Below are positions 37,261 through 51,091 of a stretch of DNA of 64,000 bases, piece by piece (position 1 is the first letter of the stretch; every line of letters starts with the position of its first letter). This DNA comes from Plasmodium malariae (taxonomy: Eukaryota > Apicomplexa > Aconoidasida > Haemosporida > Plasmodiidae). The stretch is taken from positions 2,086,001 to 2,150,000 of the forward strand of contig NC_041784.1 in the NCBI RefSeq assembly GCF_900090045.1. Direction: 5' to 3'. A program made the translations under genes and the position numbers. The notes below the pieces were generated by a model. The model was not told where the DNA came from, did not search any database, and worked only from the letters and a program-made list of their open reading frames with translations.

Positions 37261-40141
37261 TATCGTCTGAGATTTATTTACCATTTTGTCTTAATGTTTA
37301 TATATGTATATTTTCATATATTCCTAGGATAAATATGTTTTTGTGCGTTATAATCAATATACATTATGGAAATTTATATAATTTTATTGATACCATGTGT
37401 TAATTTTTATTTTAACTATGAACAATATTTATTTATATTATTTTATCATTTTCTAGTTTAAAATGATTATTTGTAGACTTTATTTAAAAAATGTTTGACA
37501 AGATTTAATTAAATTATTATATGTCCTATTTTGTTTTCAATGACTTTACGCAAATATATTCCGTTGTATTAATGTAAATATATATATTTCATAAAATAAA
37601 ACATTATATTTATTACGCAGAATACGTTTTATGAGAAATACTTTATGGAACAATTTCATTGTAAAACACTTTTCAAAGGTTATTAATTATTTTTTTAATG
37701 ATAAAAAAAACAAATTACAAATAAATAATAAAATATTATTATTAAATTTAGGACACATATAATAGTTCAATAACTCAATAATTCTATGTATTCAGAATTA
37801 AATGGACAGTTATCACGATTTATTATTTTGTTATACTTGTGAATTAAAGTGTCATTTATATGTGGTAAAAATTAAATAAATATATACTATATTAATACTT
37901 TACATATAGAGAATATATATTTTATATTTTTTACAATATATAAAGTTTAATTTAATGAAATAAATGTAATCAAATATTAATTAATAATATACATAGGCAC
38001 TTTTTTTTTTTTTAATCATCGTTAGATTTTAAATACATTCATATCTACAAAACAAAAATAAATTATTATTAGGGGAAATAAGAAAATATATAATATTTAT
38101 ACATTAATATAATAATGTGAGAGTGTTTTTTATATGTATTTCCTTAATTTTTCTGGCAATCAGTATATTATGTAAATAGTTATTAATATTTAAAGATGAA
38201 TAAAAATATATTTAATTTCAGTTGAAAATTTCTAGTTAACCTATAATAACAATGCTTGTTTTTTAAATAAAATAAAATTATAAAAAAAGTATTATTTTTT
38301 TAGAAAAGTTTCATGAGTACATTACTATTTTTTTTTAAATACAGATGTTTTAATTTTATCCATTAAAAAGAATTTATATATTTATTTGTGTACGTTTTAA
38401 TTAAATAAATATAATAATTTTATACTAAAAATATTAAAGAATTATTTACTGTTCCAAAATAAGAAAAAAAAAGTAGTAAAATATACTAGGTAAATGTAAA
38501 AATAATTTCAATACATTTTAGATAATAATACTGAAGAAAAAAAAAGAACTTCTCCATGTAATTATAGTTTTCAATACGTTATCTACTAAAAATGCAATAA
38601 TTAGTATAAATAATTAAATTAAAATAACGAATTGAAAAAAATGTTATTGAAGGTACAGACGATGGAATATGCAATATGAGATTTATGAGAATATACATTT
38701 ATAATATTATAATTCAATTCTGGTATCAATTTTTAATAAGGACAACAATATATATTTTATAAGGATATTAACATATTTGCATATTAATTATTAAATAAAC
38801 AAAATCATATATAATTTAGAATAATATGGATTATTTTTAAATGATAAGGCTAAAAAATTATTTAGAAATCAGAAATATTACCAACACAGAAAAGGTATAT
38901 TTATAATTTATTGTTTAATGGATTATAATATATAGTGAGTTCATTTCTCGTAATTAATTTCATAATATATATATTAGTTATTATTGGTTTTTAAAATAGG
39001 TTGCATTATGTTTTATATAGAAATATTATCTTCCACTTAAAATATAAAATGTTCAAATCATTGTAACAATTAAGGGGAGATAAAAAGGAGCCTTCATATA
39101 TATTAAGATAAATGTATAAATAATTTAAAACTATATGAATGCAATGATTTTAACGTTTGTGACATTTTCACTTTTTTTTAATGTTACCTTGTAGAAATAA
39201 TATTTCATAATGAGAACAATAATTTAACTTAATATTTCAGATTATTACAAATATTTATTGTGCGTATAATATATTAATAAATATCACTGTTATATTTACA
39301 CATAAAAAAATAAATATTGGGGTATCAAATTTATTGTTGTTAATAGTTTATTTAATAAAATATTATTTGTTATTCTGTTTATATTGACTTATTAAGGTTC
39401 TACTCTGAATTATATTCATAACATTACTAATTCATAAAGGAATATCTAAAACATAACATGAAAATCGTAAAAATAACAAAAGCAAAATTAACAAAACATG
39501 TATTTTAGTAAATTATACTGTACTTTCTTATTTTTTATGGGAAAATTATACACTATACATATCATACCTATTTGTAAATATATTTAAATTGAAATATTCT
39601 TTAATTAATATAATTGCTTGTAATACTTCTATAAAAATTTTTACTTCAGCGGATTTTATTTCTTATACTTTTTTACTACAGTTGTATATTATATAAATTT
39701 ATATATGTTAAAAAAACAATTAAAAAATAATATAGCTGAATATAATGATTATTCATTTATAAGTGACGGAATTAATTAAACTAAATTAATAATTGTAATT
39801 TTTAAAAATAATGGTAGAAATATAAAAAATAAGTTCTTAATTGCTTCTATAAGGGATATTTCTTAATAGATTTGTTGGTATATTATATATTCATCATTTT
39901 AAAAGAATTATACAAAATAATATATTCTTTTTGATGAGAAAGTAATGCATGTATTATAATCATCATAATACAATTGCTGTTTCAATAAATCATTATTTAA
40001 GTTATTATAATAATTAATGTTTTATAAAATATAACTAGTTTTTCATGAATACAATGTTTACGAATTCAGAATTATTATTGGGATAATATCCTTAAAATTA
40101 GTAATTTTTATGTTAATATATATAGGAATATATTATTTATA

Positions 40142-40160
40142 TGTTCCCTACATTCTCTAT
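40142..40160 (+). promoter_or_regulatory. Shared 5' element of fam-type genes
   Basis: TGTTCCCTACATTCTCTAT about 408 bp upstream of the start at 40559; close to the version at 35561. Confidence 0.35.
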
Positions 40161-40558
40161 AGTAGACAAACTCAATATTTATATATAATAAGAATTCACA
40201 TATTTCTTTCTAAGTTTATTCCAAAAATAATTAATAAAATGTATTACTAATTAGTACACTATCTTAAATTAAATATATATTAAAATATTTTTGAATAAGT
40301 TCTAATTAATTTATTTTTATGAAACTTATTTTTATTTTAAAATAATATTATGTTATATTTTAAATAATATATTTTTAATATTATTTTACTTTTTATATGT
40401 GGTATAATCAATTATATTTTTGTACTTTTTTTTATATATTTATTATAGAAGAGTAAAAAACAAATTTTTTAATAAGTATAGAACTGTTTGTTATTGGAAA
40501 TACATTATATTATGGATTATTTTTTCATTAATATATTATAGTGTTAAGGAACTTTATA

Positions 40559-41433
40559 ATGAAAAACAAAATTACGCTAAACATATTTATTAGAATTGGC
40601 ATGTTTGCCATTCTATCATGGATATGCAATTTTAACAATTATGTGGTATAATGTCATCAAATAAGTATATTTATTATTATTTATATTTTTCCTGTTTTAC
40701 ATTTATTAAAATAATATTTTACAATTGGTATATTTATTCTTATTAAACATATATATTTACTTTGATTTTTTAGTATATATTTAACAAATCTTTGGATGGA
40801 ATATGTAACTATGATAGGGAAGCATATGCAAGAAATTATAGATTACTATCAAAATATAAAAAGGATGAGGCTTCAAATAATCTATGGTTAAAAGGAAAGC
40901 TTCCCAATAATGAAGTCTTTGGACAAAAAATCACACCTAATAATGAAGGAGGAACTAATAGAAAAAATAATAAATCACATAAATGTTTATTAAATAAAGC
41001 ACAATATTACACTGAAGTTATAGATTATAATAATGGAATGTTTGATGGAAAACATTTCCATTTTCAAAAGAAATGGATAAAAAAAAAGGATTATGATACT
41101 TTTCTTGAAAAAAAGAAGAGAATTGGTGATATATCTTTAAAAAAAATAAAATTTAGAAGTTATAAATTTGGAATTTCCATATTTCTTGTTTTTTTTCTAT
41201 TGGGAATAGGATTACCGGTATCTAGTGCATTTGGGCTTTCCGATGGTAGTAAACAAGGAAATGATATTTTATCCTTTCTTAAAAGTACGCTGGGTTTAAG
41301 TAGTGAAAGAAATGCTTATATATTATTATTTTTAGTAACGTTCATTATGTTAGCAGTCTTGATTATAATAGCTATTTATAAGATCTTAAGAAATAATGAA
41401 AAATATCAAAAAATTAAGTTGATGATGGAGTAA
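40559..41433 (+). CDS. fam-m type exported protein (two exons, intact)
   Basis: Exons 40559-40645 and 40774-41433, about 248 residues. Exon 1 is MKNKITLNIFIRIGMFAILS then WICNFNNYV; donor GTATAA, acceptor TTTTTTAG, phase 0. Exon 2 opens YIFNKSLDGICN, then YARNYRLLSKYKKDE (export-like motif), a Lys/Asn-rich linker, QYYTEVIDYNNGMFDGKHFH, FQKKWIKKKDYDTFLEKKK, a membrane segment at about 162-179 ending GIGLPV, a short loop, a second membrane segment at about 209-232, and KILRNNEKYQKIKLMME. It is the intact counterpart of the broken gene at 10588 and keeps the Cys codon lost there. Known members are predicted exported two-membrane-segment proteins; their function is not established. The fam-m label is from memory of the GMFDGKHFHF type and could be fam-l. 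Confidence 0.85.
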
Positions 41434-44400
41434 AATGAACAAAAAGTAATTTGAATTTTCACATAAATTAATTATTAATAGAATGTATTATATGTAATAT
41501 ATATACTGTTATATACTTTATAGTATTATATATATAATTTTATAAATACACATATGTATAAGGTATCATTTTTGTACGAAGATTAATAAATTAAGTTTTT
41601 ATCTTTTTTGTAGATTTAAATGTTTTAATGATTTTCATTTTGTACTATAAATTATTGTTTCAAAATAGATAAATATTATTGCTTAATATATATAGTTGAG
41701 TGTTTAAAGTAAATTGTTATTAAATATGTATGTATTGAATCAAAATTAATATATAATATAAAAATTAATGTAATTAAAATTATTCTATATTACAATTTAT
41801 TTTTTAAATGAAAAATACCTATATTCTATTTTTTCCTTGTTCAATTCTAAAATAATTAAAGGTAGACGTGATGAGTAAGTTACTTTGTTGATATTATGTT
41901 GAAAATAAAAATGTTTATTTTTGTATATAATCAAAAGAAGTGAATGTATTATGCTATATTACGTATATTTTGCTCAAAAACAAATCACAACATTTATTAT
42001 ATAACATAAGTTTTATTAGAAATATATTATATAATATATTTATTACTTAAGACTTTTTAACAAACCACTTTTTTTTGTTTTTTAATGGCAGAATTGGGGA
42101 ATTATAAATATATAACGAAATAATGTAATTTTTTACAATGGATTATTTATAGCTGTTTACTAATATATATATTCTAAGTAATTAGAATTAAATGAAAAGT
42201 TATAGTTATTTATTATTTTATTATTGTGACTAGTTGTATCAAAAATAGAATTTTGACAAATGTTCTTAAATATATCTTATATAAAAATATACATATATTC
42301 ATAATTGTACTATATATTTATATTATTTTTTAAATATTTAAAGAATATATTAATAAATTAAATTTAAATAGATACCAATATATAATATGTTGAAATTATA
42401 TCCCTTTTCCTTATTATGTGCGTTATAATTAATATATTATTATATTTACTGCAATTATTATATTAGAAGTGATATAATAAATGTTAGCAGAGGTTTATTA
42501 AGAATTCATGATAAATCTTAATTCATGTTCTTATATTTAATGTACAATAACTCATAAAATTATTCTTATAAATGCAATTTATTAATACCAAAAAAATCTT
42601 AAGGTAATATAGATACGTTTTATCATACTTGAAAAATAAAGTGTAACAGTTATATTATTTTGATTAAAATGAAATAAAATTCGGGTTAATAATAAAACAA
42701 AAAAACATTAAAAATTATCATTACCCACGAATCAATTCTTAGAATATGTATTCATTAATAATTCTTTTTTGTTTATCAACACAATGATAATTTTTAAGAA
42801 CAGAAAAATATAGTAGTAAAAGAGAACAAAAAGAATGAAATTACTATTTCATATTATAAATAAATGTATCCTTTCCATATTCCGTGTAATTTAATAAAAA
42901 TTGTCTTATTTGCAATTATAAAAAAAAAAAAAGAAATGTTATTTTTTTTATTAGTATTTTTATTCAATGAATTGTCTTTTTTTCACGAATAATTTAGAAG
43001 TTAATATAATTATTAAAATAAGTACTTTTAAATAATTATTCTGCTATGTATATTCGATACTTCTTCTTTTATTAAATTACTATTATTAATATAAATAATA
43101 TAATTATTTTCTCATTTTATGAAATGTTTTTATTTATAATATTATTGTGCCTTTCTTTAATTTTAAAATATGTTTCTTTAAATAAAATAGACATTTTGAA
43201 AAAATATAATATATATTTTGGAATATATTTAGGTATTAATATAATGACATTTACATCAATTTATAGTTGTTCTTATAGGTTTATGTATGATAATATTGTT
43301 TTACAATTATTAGTTCTTAATATATATTTAATATACTCGCCATAGTTTTAAGAGATTATAGGTAAACTAAAAAATGCATTGGAATTTTATTTAAAAAATA
43401 TAAAAGAAAACGATAATATATATTGTGCTTGTAATGTATGCTTTCTATTCATTAAATATGTATATGCTCTTTATCTTATGTTGTAGAGCATAAGAGTATT
43501 TATTGAAAAGTTTCTTATATACGTTACGATAATGTACTATAAAAGAACTTTCGTTTCTTTAATGGTAATATAATGTGATAATATCTAAATTCAAATGATT
43601 CTATTCACGATCCGTGAAACTTGGATTATGTTTATATTACTTAAAGAAAATTATTTTTTAAATAAAATATTATTAATATATAATAATATACCTTTTTTAT
43701 ATATTATAAGGATATAATATTAAGAAAAATGAATATATACATATTGTCTATGATTTTATTACCCTCTTGTGATAATTATAATAAATAAGAAAAAAATATT
43801 TTTTTTAATTTTAATTATTAATATTATTCCTGAATTAATTACATTATAGGAACAATAAACAAAATGGGGTTGTAATATTATTTGCTTAATAGAAAGAATT
43901 AAATAGAATTTTATAATATACGAATTTTTATGGTATATGGTAACAACAAAAAATTATTACATATCGAAATGTACCTTACACTTTAGCACTATGAGACAAA
44001 AATTATTTTATTTTATAAATTTAAATATATATATACAGTTATAATAGGAAAATAATATGAAAAAAAAAAATATTCAATAATCTTATTAACTAAGATGAAA
44101 ATATAAATAAATTATTCTGTAATTACAAAAATCAAAAAAAAAAAAAAAGATGAAAGTCAAAATATATAAATTATCATTAAAGCGTAAATGAAAAGTAAGT
44201 CAATATTTTTTATTAACATAACATAATATTAATGAAGTTTTAGGTTTAACTGAAAGGGCAAATATAAAAGATATATAATGTTTTTTAAAATTTCTACAAA
44301 ATAATTATATTTTCTTTCATTTCTTTTTTGTTTTAAAAAAATGTTGAAGCTTATGAATTTAGTACTTTTTAATTTACATACATATTCACATTTAGCTTTT

Positions 44401-44840
44401 ATTTTTTTGATTTCATAAAAATATTTTAAAATTATTATTTTTGCTTTTTTTTATTTTTCAAAATATTAATTTTTCCTCCAAACTTTTTGGAAAATATTAG
44501 TATTAATTTATATATAGATATATTTATTAGAATTTTGATACATATATTATATTAGGTATTATATAATTTTATAATAGTTATTATTACCTAAATTAAAATA
44601 AGTATATATAATATGAATATTTTTAAGATAACTGTATTAAAAATTTTACATTTCACATATAATTTCCTTTTCTATGTTATTCATTAATTAATAAACTTTT
44701 ATTAATGATCCCTTTAGATTTCGCAATGTGTATGAAATATGTTTTATAAGAATCACCCGATTATATATAAATATCGTTCTAATATATTTTTGGTGTGTAT
44801 TGTGAATTTATAGATTGTATTTTGCTACAATTTAATAGGA
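41434..44840. other. Intergenic; the place of the missing antigen gene
   Basis: About 3.4 kb, against 7.8 kb in the first module where the tryptophan-rich antigen lies. A shared 3' flank element is at 41600-41655. The open frame 43124-43345 is hydrophobic, without motif or splice signals, and is not called. The last 400 bp resemble 18900-19289. Confidence 0.5.
41600..41655 (+). promoter_or_regulatory. Shared 3' flank element of fam-type genes
   Basis: ATTTAAATGTTTTAATGATT block about 185 bp after the fam-m type stop. Confidence 0.3.
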
Positions 44841-47422
44841 TTATTCTACACTGTTATCATTATATATGGAGTTCGCCCCTGTATCATCTTCCTTTATCCA
44901 TTCTTCTATTTCCTGTCTAAAAATATTCTCCCCTGTTTGAGCACTTATTTGCCCATTTTTTCTATGTTCTAAAGCAGTGTCATTAACATCAATTACTTGT
45001 TTTGGAGCATCTGATTTTCTCCCTAAATTTGCATCTGTTTTCCAATCATTTATGGAATTATCCAAATGAGATTCCTTATTTTTTATAAAATCTTCTGTTT
45101 TGCAATCTTCTAATACTATCATAAATACTAGTATGCACATTTTTGCAATTAATTTTTTTTTTATATAACTATATAATTCTTCATGGAATTCTTTACTCTG
45201 TAATTCTTCTGAATTTAATAGTGAAATGTTATTTTTACTTTCTTCATTTACATACTCATCTGACATATTGAGAAATTCTTGTGTAAATTCATCAAACCAT
45301 TTTTGTTGCAAATATTGTTCTATAATCATATGCTTTTTTGATATCCATTTTTTCCATAAATCTTTTTCTTTTTCTAAAAATGAAAATTTTTGATTTTCAT
45401 TTGAAAAATTCATTTTTAATTGTACACTATTTTTTATGAAATCTTTTTCGTTTTTCCATTCATTTTTCAAATTATTAAACCAATTGGTTTTTTTCAATTT
45501 TTCAGAAATATTACTATGTTCTTTTACCCATTTATTCCATATAATTTTTTGTTTTTTAATATCATTAATGCTTTTAGTATTTTCCATTATCAGTTCTTCA
45601 TTAGTCAAATTGCGATATGTGCTATATTCCGCTTTTGCGAACAGTTCTAGGCATAAATCTAAAAATTCTCCTTTTTCGTATTCCCATTTTTCATTTTTGA
45701 ATTCTTCGAGTACTTCCATATGTACTTCAATAATTGTTTTGAATCTTTCTTTTTTTCTCTTTAATATATTTGTATTTTTTATAGTGTTATGTTGATGTAT
45801 TTTTAATTTTTTTATGATTTCTTCATCATCATATAATGTGCTTTTTGTATGATAATGTGTTAAATATTTGCCTTTTTTGTCAGAAAGTGAAGGTAGCAGT
45901 ATTCTAAGAAATGTCACTTGTTTTCTTTTTATGTTTTTTTTTTTTTTAAACCGTCCTATTAAAGCATACTACAGTATAAGAAAAACATGTACATAAATTA
46001 ATTTATTACAGTATAAAAATGTTTATAATATATATGAATACTTTATTTTTATTATACTTTAATGAAAATGGTAAATAAAATTATAACTAGAAAACTTGTT
46101 AATATAAATGATACGTATGGGTTATATGGATTTTCTGTTGGACCTGTAACATATTTTTAAAAATATATATTATCTATTATTGTTATTTCAAAAATTGTGT
46201 AGCAAGTATGATTAGTGATACCTAGAATTATAGAGGACATATGTAAATCGGGTGAAATTGAATTAGTAGCTGACCCTTCAGGTGTGAGAACATTTTGAGT
46301 AACTTTGTGTATATCTGAAGTTGGAGAAGCTGGATCAGATTGAATAAGTATTTTTGGGAATTCTGAAGGTAGTGCTCCTGCTTCTGCATGATATTCTGAT
46401 GTTCTAAATTGTATATCTCCTGTAGAAGAAGATTCACGTTCTATATCTGAAGATTCAGATGTTGATATGTGAAGGTTTGTTTGAAGTTCTGGAGAGGTTT
46501 TAGATGGTAGTTCTTTTTGAGATTCCTGTTTATTTTCAGGTATCACTTCAATATCAGCTTTTTCAGCAGAATGAGTTTTCTCTCCTTGTTTCGGTGATTC
46601 TTGTGATATAGTTGGATCATCAGGTTTTTCTTGGTCTTGTGTTTGCGAACCTTTTTCTGATTTTTCTGATACAGCTTCACGAGATGATATATTATTTTGG
46701 ACATGGCAATCAGATAATTTTTCAAAGGTGTTTGGATCCATTAAGTCACATATAAATTCAGAACGTGCGTTTTTTTTTGTTTTTTGATAGCATGTTCGAA
46801 AAAGATTTTTCTTTTGCTCAAAATCTTTCATTTTTTGATCAATCCACGCATTATATGCGTTACACTTACTCCTATATGTATCAGAATCCTTTGATTTTTT
46901 ACTTAAACGTTTTATTTCTCTTAGGTATTCATTTTTCATTTCACAGAAATCTACTTCTTCATATTTTAATTTTAAAAATTTTTTATCTTTTTCCTCTAAA
47001 ATCAAAGGGCATCCTCCATGTTTATCTAGATTTCTGTAGTAATTTTTTAACCAATAGTTTAGTGCGCCTTTCCACGTTTTTTTATAATATGAATAATTTC
47101 GCGGTGGATTATTATTGTTAATTAGATAATTAGCCAAATCTCTGCATCCCTCCCTAAATTTATTTTTATCATGCTGGTTAATTAAGGAACTAGTTTTTTG
47201 TTTTATTTCATTTTCAATATTTTTAAACTGTAACAGTCCATAGATCATTAATGTCTGTAAGCCATAGGAACTATAATACTGTATTCAAAAGAATTATAAT
47301 TATTTATTTAAGCATTAACTATTGAGTTAGTTTATTATCACTTTTTTATCATAAATAAATTATGCATAAATTTAAGCTTATTAAAAAAGATTAAATCCCA
47401 CCTTGGAAAAACAATTATCCAT
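44841..47422 (-). CDS. STP1: STP1-type surface protein, copy 3 (four exons)
   Basis: Exons 47402-47422 (MDNCFSK), 46222-47278, 46058-46143 and 44841-45968; about 763 residues. Exon 2 begins YYSSYGLQTLMIYGLLQFKN and has FREGCRDLANYLI, a YWLKNYYRNLDKHGGCPLI segment, KKFLKLKYEEVDFC, KCNAYNAWIDQKMKDF and FICDLMDPNTFEKLSDC, then a long Ser/Glu/Pro/Gln-rich stalk. Exon 3 (86 nt) encodes the membrane segment (VSFILTSFLVIILFTIFIK). Exon 4 starts YALIGRFKKKKNIKRKQVTF, then LRILLPSLS, EVHMEVLEEFKN, IIWNKWVKEH, DLWKKWISKKH and FRQEIEEWIKEDD. Donors and acceptors have the same phases as copies 1 and 2. Exon 1 is followed by a GTGGGA donor. Intact as modelled. The tail is closest to copy 1; a surface-variant role is inferred from the family. 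Confidence 0.87.
45934..45947 (-). repeat. 14-A run inside the STP1 copy 3 coding sequence
   Basis: Same length and codon position as the runs in copies 1 and 2. Confidence 0.85.
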
Positions 47423-50400
47423 GATAAATCTACATTAATAATTTAGTTTGTTGTATATAAAAAGCTAAAAGAGAAATACAAATTTAGTTATTTTTATTTA
47501 CAAATAGAGAAATTTTAAATTAATTTATTTTAATATAAATAAATTATAAAATTATCATTTACATAAGAATTTATATGTGAACTATAAATTAATCGAATAC
47601 ATTAATATTTATTTTTTACATTCCTTATCTTTTTTTTCTCTAAATAAATATATTACAATTGGTGATATATCCTAACTATATTTTAATATTAATTCACAGT
47701 TATGCATATATTATTATGCAAAAATAATATTCTCGTTGTAAAGGAAAAACCAAAATATTAACAATAAAACAATTTATATAAGTTACATCAATATGTAATA
47801 TAGAGTTTAATCTGTAAAAATTTCTTTAATCTATATATTGTCATTTTTTCTTTTTTCTTAGTGCATCAATATATATATATAATTAGATATTATTATATAT
47901 ATTAAGGTAAATAATTCCTTTTATTCTTCTTTCCTAAGATAGTTGAAATATAATCCAAATAATTATTAGCACTGATAGTATATTTATATATTTGTTTTTT
48001 TTGTCTTATTTGTTTTTATTCATAATTGATATAGATCATTATAGTGTTATTATTTTGTTAATATTTTTATATATTTACTGCACTGTATATACGAAGAAGA
48101 CATAATAATATAAAAATTAAAATAAATTGTTGCTATGCTTAAAGGAAGTTTGTATCTTCAAAATAAACGTGTGACGCTTAATATAATATTTATTACCTAA
48201 AAATTTCTTATTTGTGGTATATATTATTTGTTGTATATATTATTGCATAGCATAATCTTAATATAGTATATTATATTATACAATTATTTTCTTTTTTAGT
48301 GGTCCATTAACAATTTTAGATATTAATTATTTCGTTTGGACAAACTGTTAATTAATTAAAAGTATGTTTTGTTTTAATAATTAATGAAAATGTGTTCTTA
48401 TACTTATTAAAACTATAAAAGGTAAATAAGAAATAATTATAACAAACTAAATTATAAAATATATTTGAAAACAACGTAGAATATATTATAAAATTGAAAT
48501 AAAAATAATAACATAATAACTGAATGCAAATGTAATAATACATTGAATTAGATAAAACAAAAAATATTTAAGCATTGTAATTATTTTTTAGTAATTCTTG
48601 ATAGATATATTCTAATAGATAGATTAGAAATATAATATTAATTCTTTTGGTTGTTTCTACATATAACAATAGGAAAATATCTTTTTAATACTGATAAATA
48701 TTTATTTATAATGCAAAAAAATGAATATTATAAATAATTTTTAATATCGTAAAGGAGTGAATATCTAAATGAGAATGCAAAACAATTAAAACTTATAATC
48801 AACAACATAGGTTATTATTTTATATTGTACATACATTTTTACTTATTTTAATGTTTCATTTAAAACAATTTCATGTAAGATAGAAAATAATCAGGAAATA
48901 AATAATTAATATACTAATAATAAAATATTGCAATTATTTTACATATAAAATTACATTATCATGTTTATTTTTAACAAATCACTTATGTTAAAGAATTATA
49001 TTTTAATTTTTTTTTTTTTTATTCATTGATTTATTTTTATAAAATATATTTGTTTGTAGTCATGCTCTTTTTATTTTAATCTCTTATATATTATTCCATT
49101 TTTTTTTTAAATATGTTATTTAATAACAATATACAATGGATTATACATAAAAATAATTTATTATGTTTTAAAATATATTTTTTTTGCATTCTGCATTTGT
49201 ATATATTATATAAACCTATATAAGCGTAATATATATAATGAACATAATATTGTAGATTAATATATGGAAACAAAAAACAACATATTATCTGTTGAAATAT
49301 TTGAAATAATTTGAAGAAAACTGCGTAAATTAGTTATAAAATATTTGTAAAAAATTTTTTTTCTTAATATTTATTAAATATATTTGAATATATTTTTTTT
49401 TCCACATTTATTCGTTTTTAATTATCTTTTTTAGTGTGTCATCCTAATTTTTGCGTAATACAGAATTTTGTACTTTATTCTGTTTTTTTATTTAAAAATA
49501 ATACAATAAAAATATGAATTAATATGAATTAATGAACTTTCGTTAATAATATTATGATTATACTATTGTCTTCTTATTTCAAATCTAATATTTAACCTAA
49601 AAATAGATATAATTTTAAGTAAAATATTAACATAATATAAGCTAATAGTAATGATATATTAATATTAAGTATTATAGCTTGTTACCGGAAAAATATGTAA
49701 TAGTAATTGCATTTAATATAATGTAATTTTTTAAATAAGAAGTTATAATTTTTCATTATTTAATGTATACAAATATACAATGTAAAAAATGTGATATAAA
49801 TTATTATAAAAAGGCACTTATTTAAATTTATATTTAATATCTTTCAAATTAGTGTTCATAATTTTCAACATAACATTAAAGTGTAAACAACATTAAATAA
49901 TAATATACCTGAAAAATAAAAATAAAAAATTGTTTCTTGATAATACATCTTAATTTTACTAATATCGTTTTAGTTGAACAGATAAATATATAATCCCGTC
50001 CTATAACAAAATAGTCTTATTTTTATAAGTATTTACACGAATAAGGCAATAAATTACATTTATGCAGATTATTGTAATGTTAAATATGTGATATCCTTTT
50101 TATGTTTTTATAAGTATCATTTCATTTTATAGGATTAAATATGATTATTTTATGTACAATTTATTCCTTATAAATTCATATTGTTCTCGTATGCAAGTTT
50201 CAAAATTTGAGGTCCCTAATGTATAGAATTACTAGTAATTTAATAATCATGTATAAAAATTAATATTTATGTATTATTACTAAGTTAATATATGACATAT
50301 TTTTAATATTACAAATTTTTATTTGATTTTAATTATAATTATGTTTATCCATTACATTTACTGTACTTGTTACGATTTCTGAATTATTAATGTGTATTTT

Positions 50401-51091
50401 TTGATGAATTCCCTTTTATATATATTGTGTGAATGGATATAATATAAGAAATATTATGTAACACAAGTATATTAATATGAAACAATAATTTGAATATATG
50501 TTAACCATTTATAATTAATTCTTTTTTATATTTGTGTATCTTTATTGCTTATAATTTTGCTTAAAATATTTGTCTTTTAATTTTTTATATTTTCTTTTTT
50601 TTTTTAGTTGTTAAATTTTTTACTTTGGTCTATATGTATGAACTTTGTATCGCATTATTAGAATCATACTCATAAATTATTGCATATGTAGTGTTATTAT
50701 TAATAACAAAATATATTTTTTTTTTGTTTTTTGCTTTTTCAATATACATTTCGATTGAATTGTTCAGTATTTTCTTTTATATGTAAAAGAACATATATTT
50801 TTGAAGAATTATGAATTAAAATTTTGTGGAATATACTTTATGTAATACATACTATTGGTCAAACATATTTGATCGTTTTTAGAGCCATTTATCAGTATTC
50901 AGGAATTCTGTTAATATAAATAATTTTATTTTTTCATATTGAAGACCGAATCAAAGTACAAATGATATAATCTATTATTAAATAAATTTCATATTTGTAT
51001 ATGCAACATTATTAAAATGGTGATACATGTAGCAGCATATTTTATGGATAGTGTAGAACATATGCGTTTTTAAGTAAATTAATTTATAGTA
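47423..51091. other. 5' flank of STP1 copy 3
   Basis: Non-coding; patchy similarity to 21876-23600. Minus-strand open frames at 48352-48543 and 49091-49273 are Tyr/Ile/Phe-rich and have no family signal. Confidence 0.5.
47656..47690 (-). promoter_or_regulatory. Shared 5' element of STP1 genes
   Basis: CAATTGGTGATATATCCTAA and following bases (+ strand), 234 bp from the STP1 copy 3 start; close to the block at 22101-22134. Confidence 0.35.

Larger units (their letters stand above)
37034..40558. other. Intergenic between fam-l and fam-m type genes
   Basis: No credible coding sequence. The first 200 bp resemble the flank after 7905. This gap is about 840 bp longer than in the first module. Confidence 0.5.

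Noticed and set aside
43124..43345. Hydrophobic 73-codon frame
   Set aside because: No signal exon, motif or paralogue; composition typical of AT-rich non-coding DNA.
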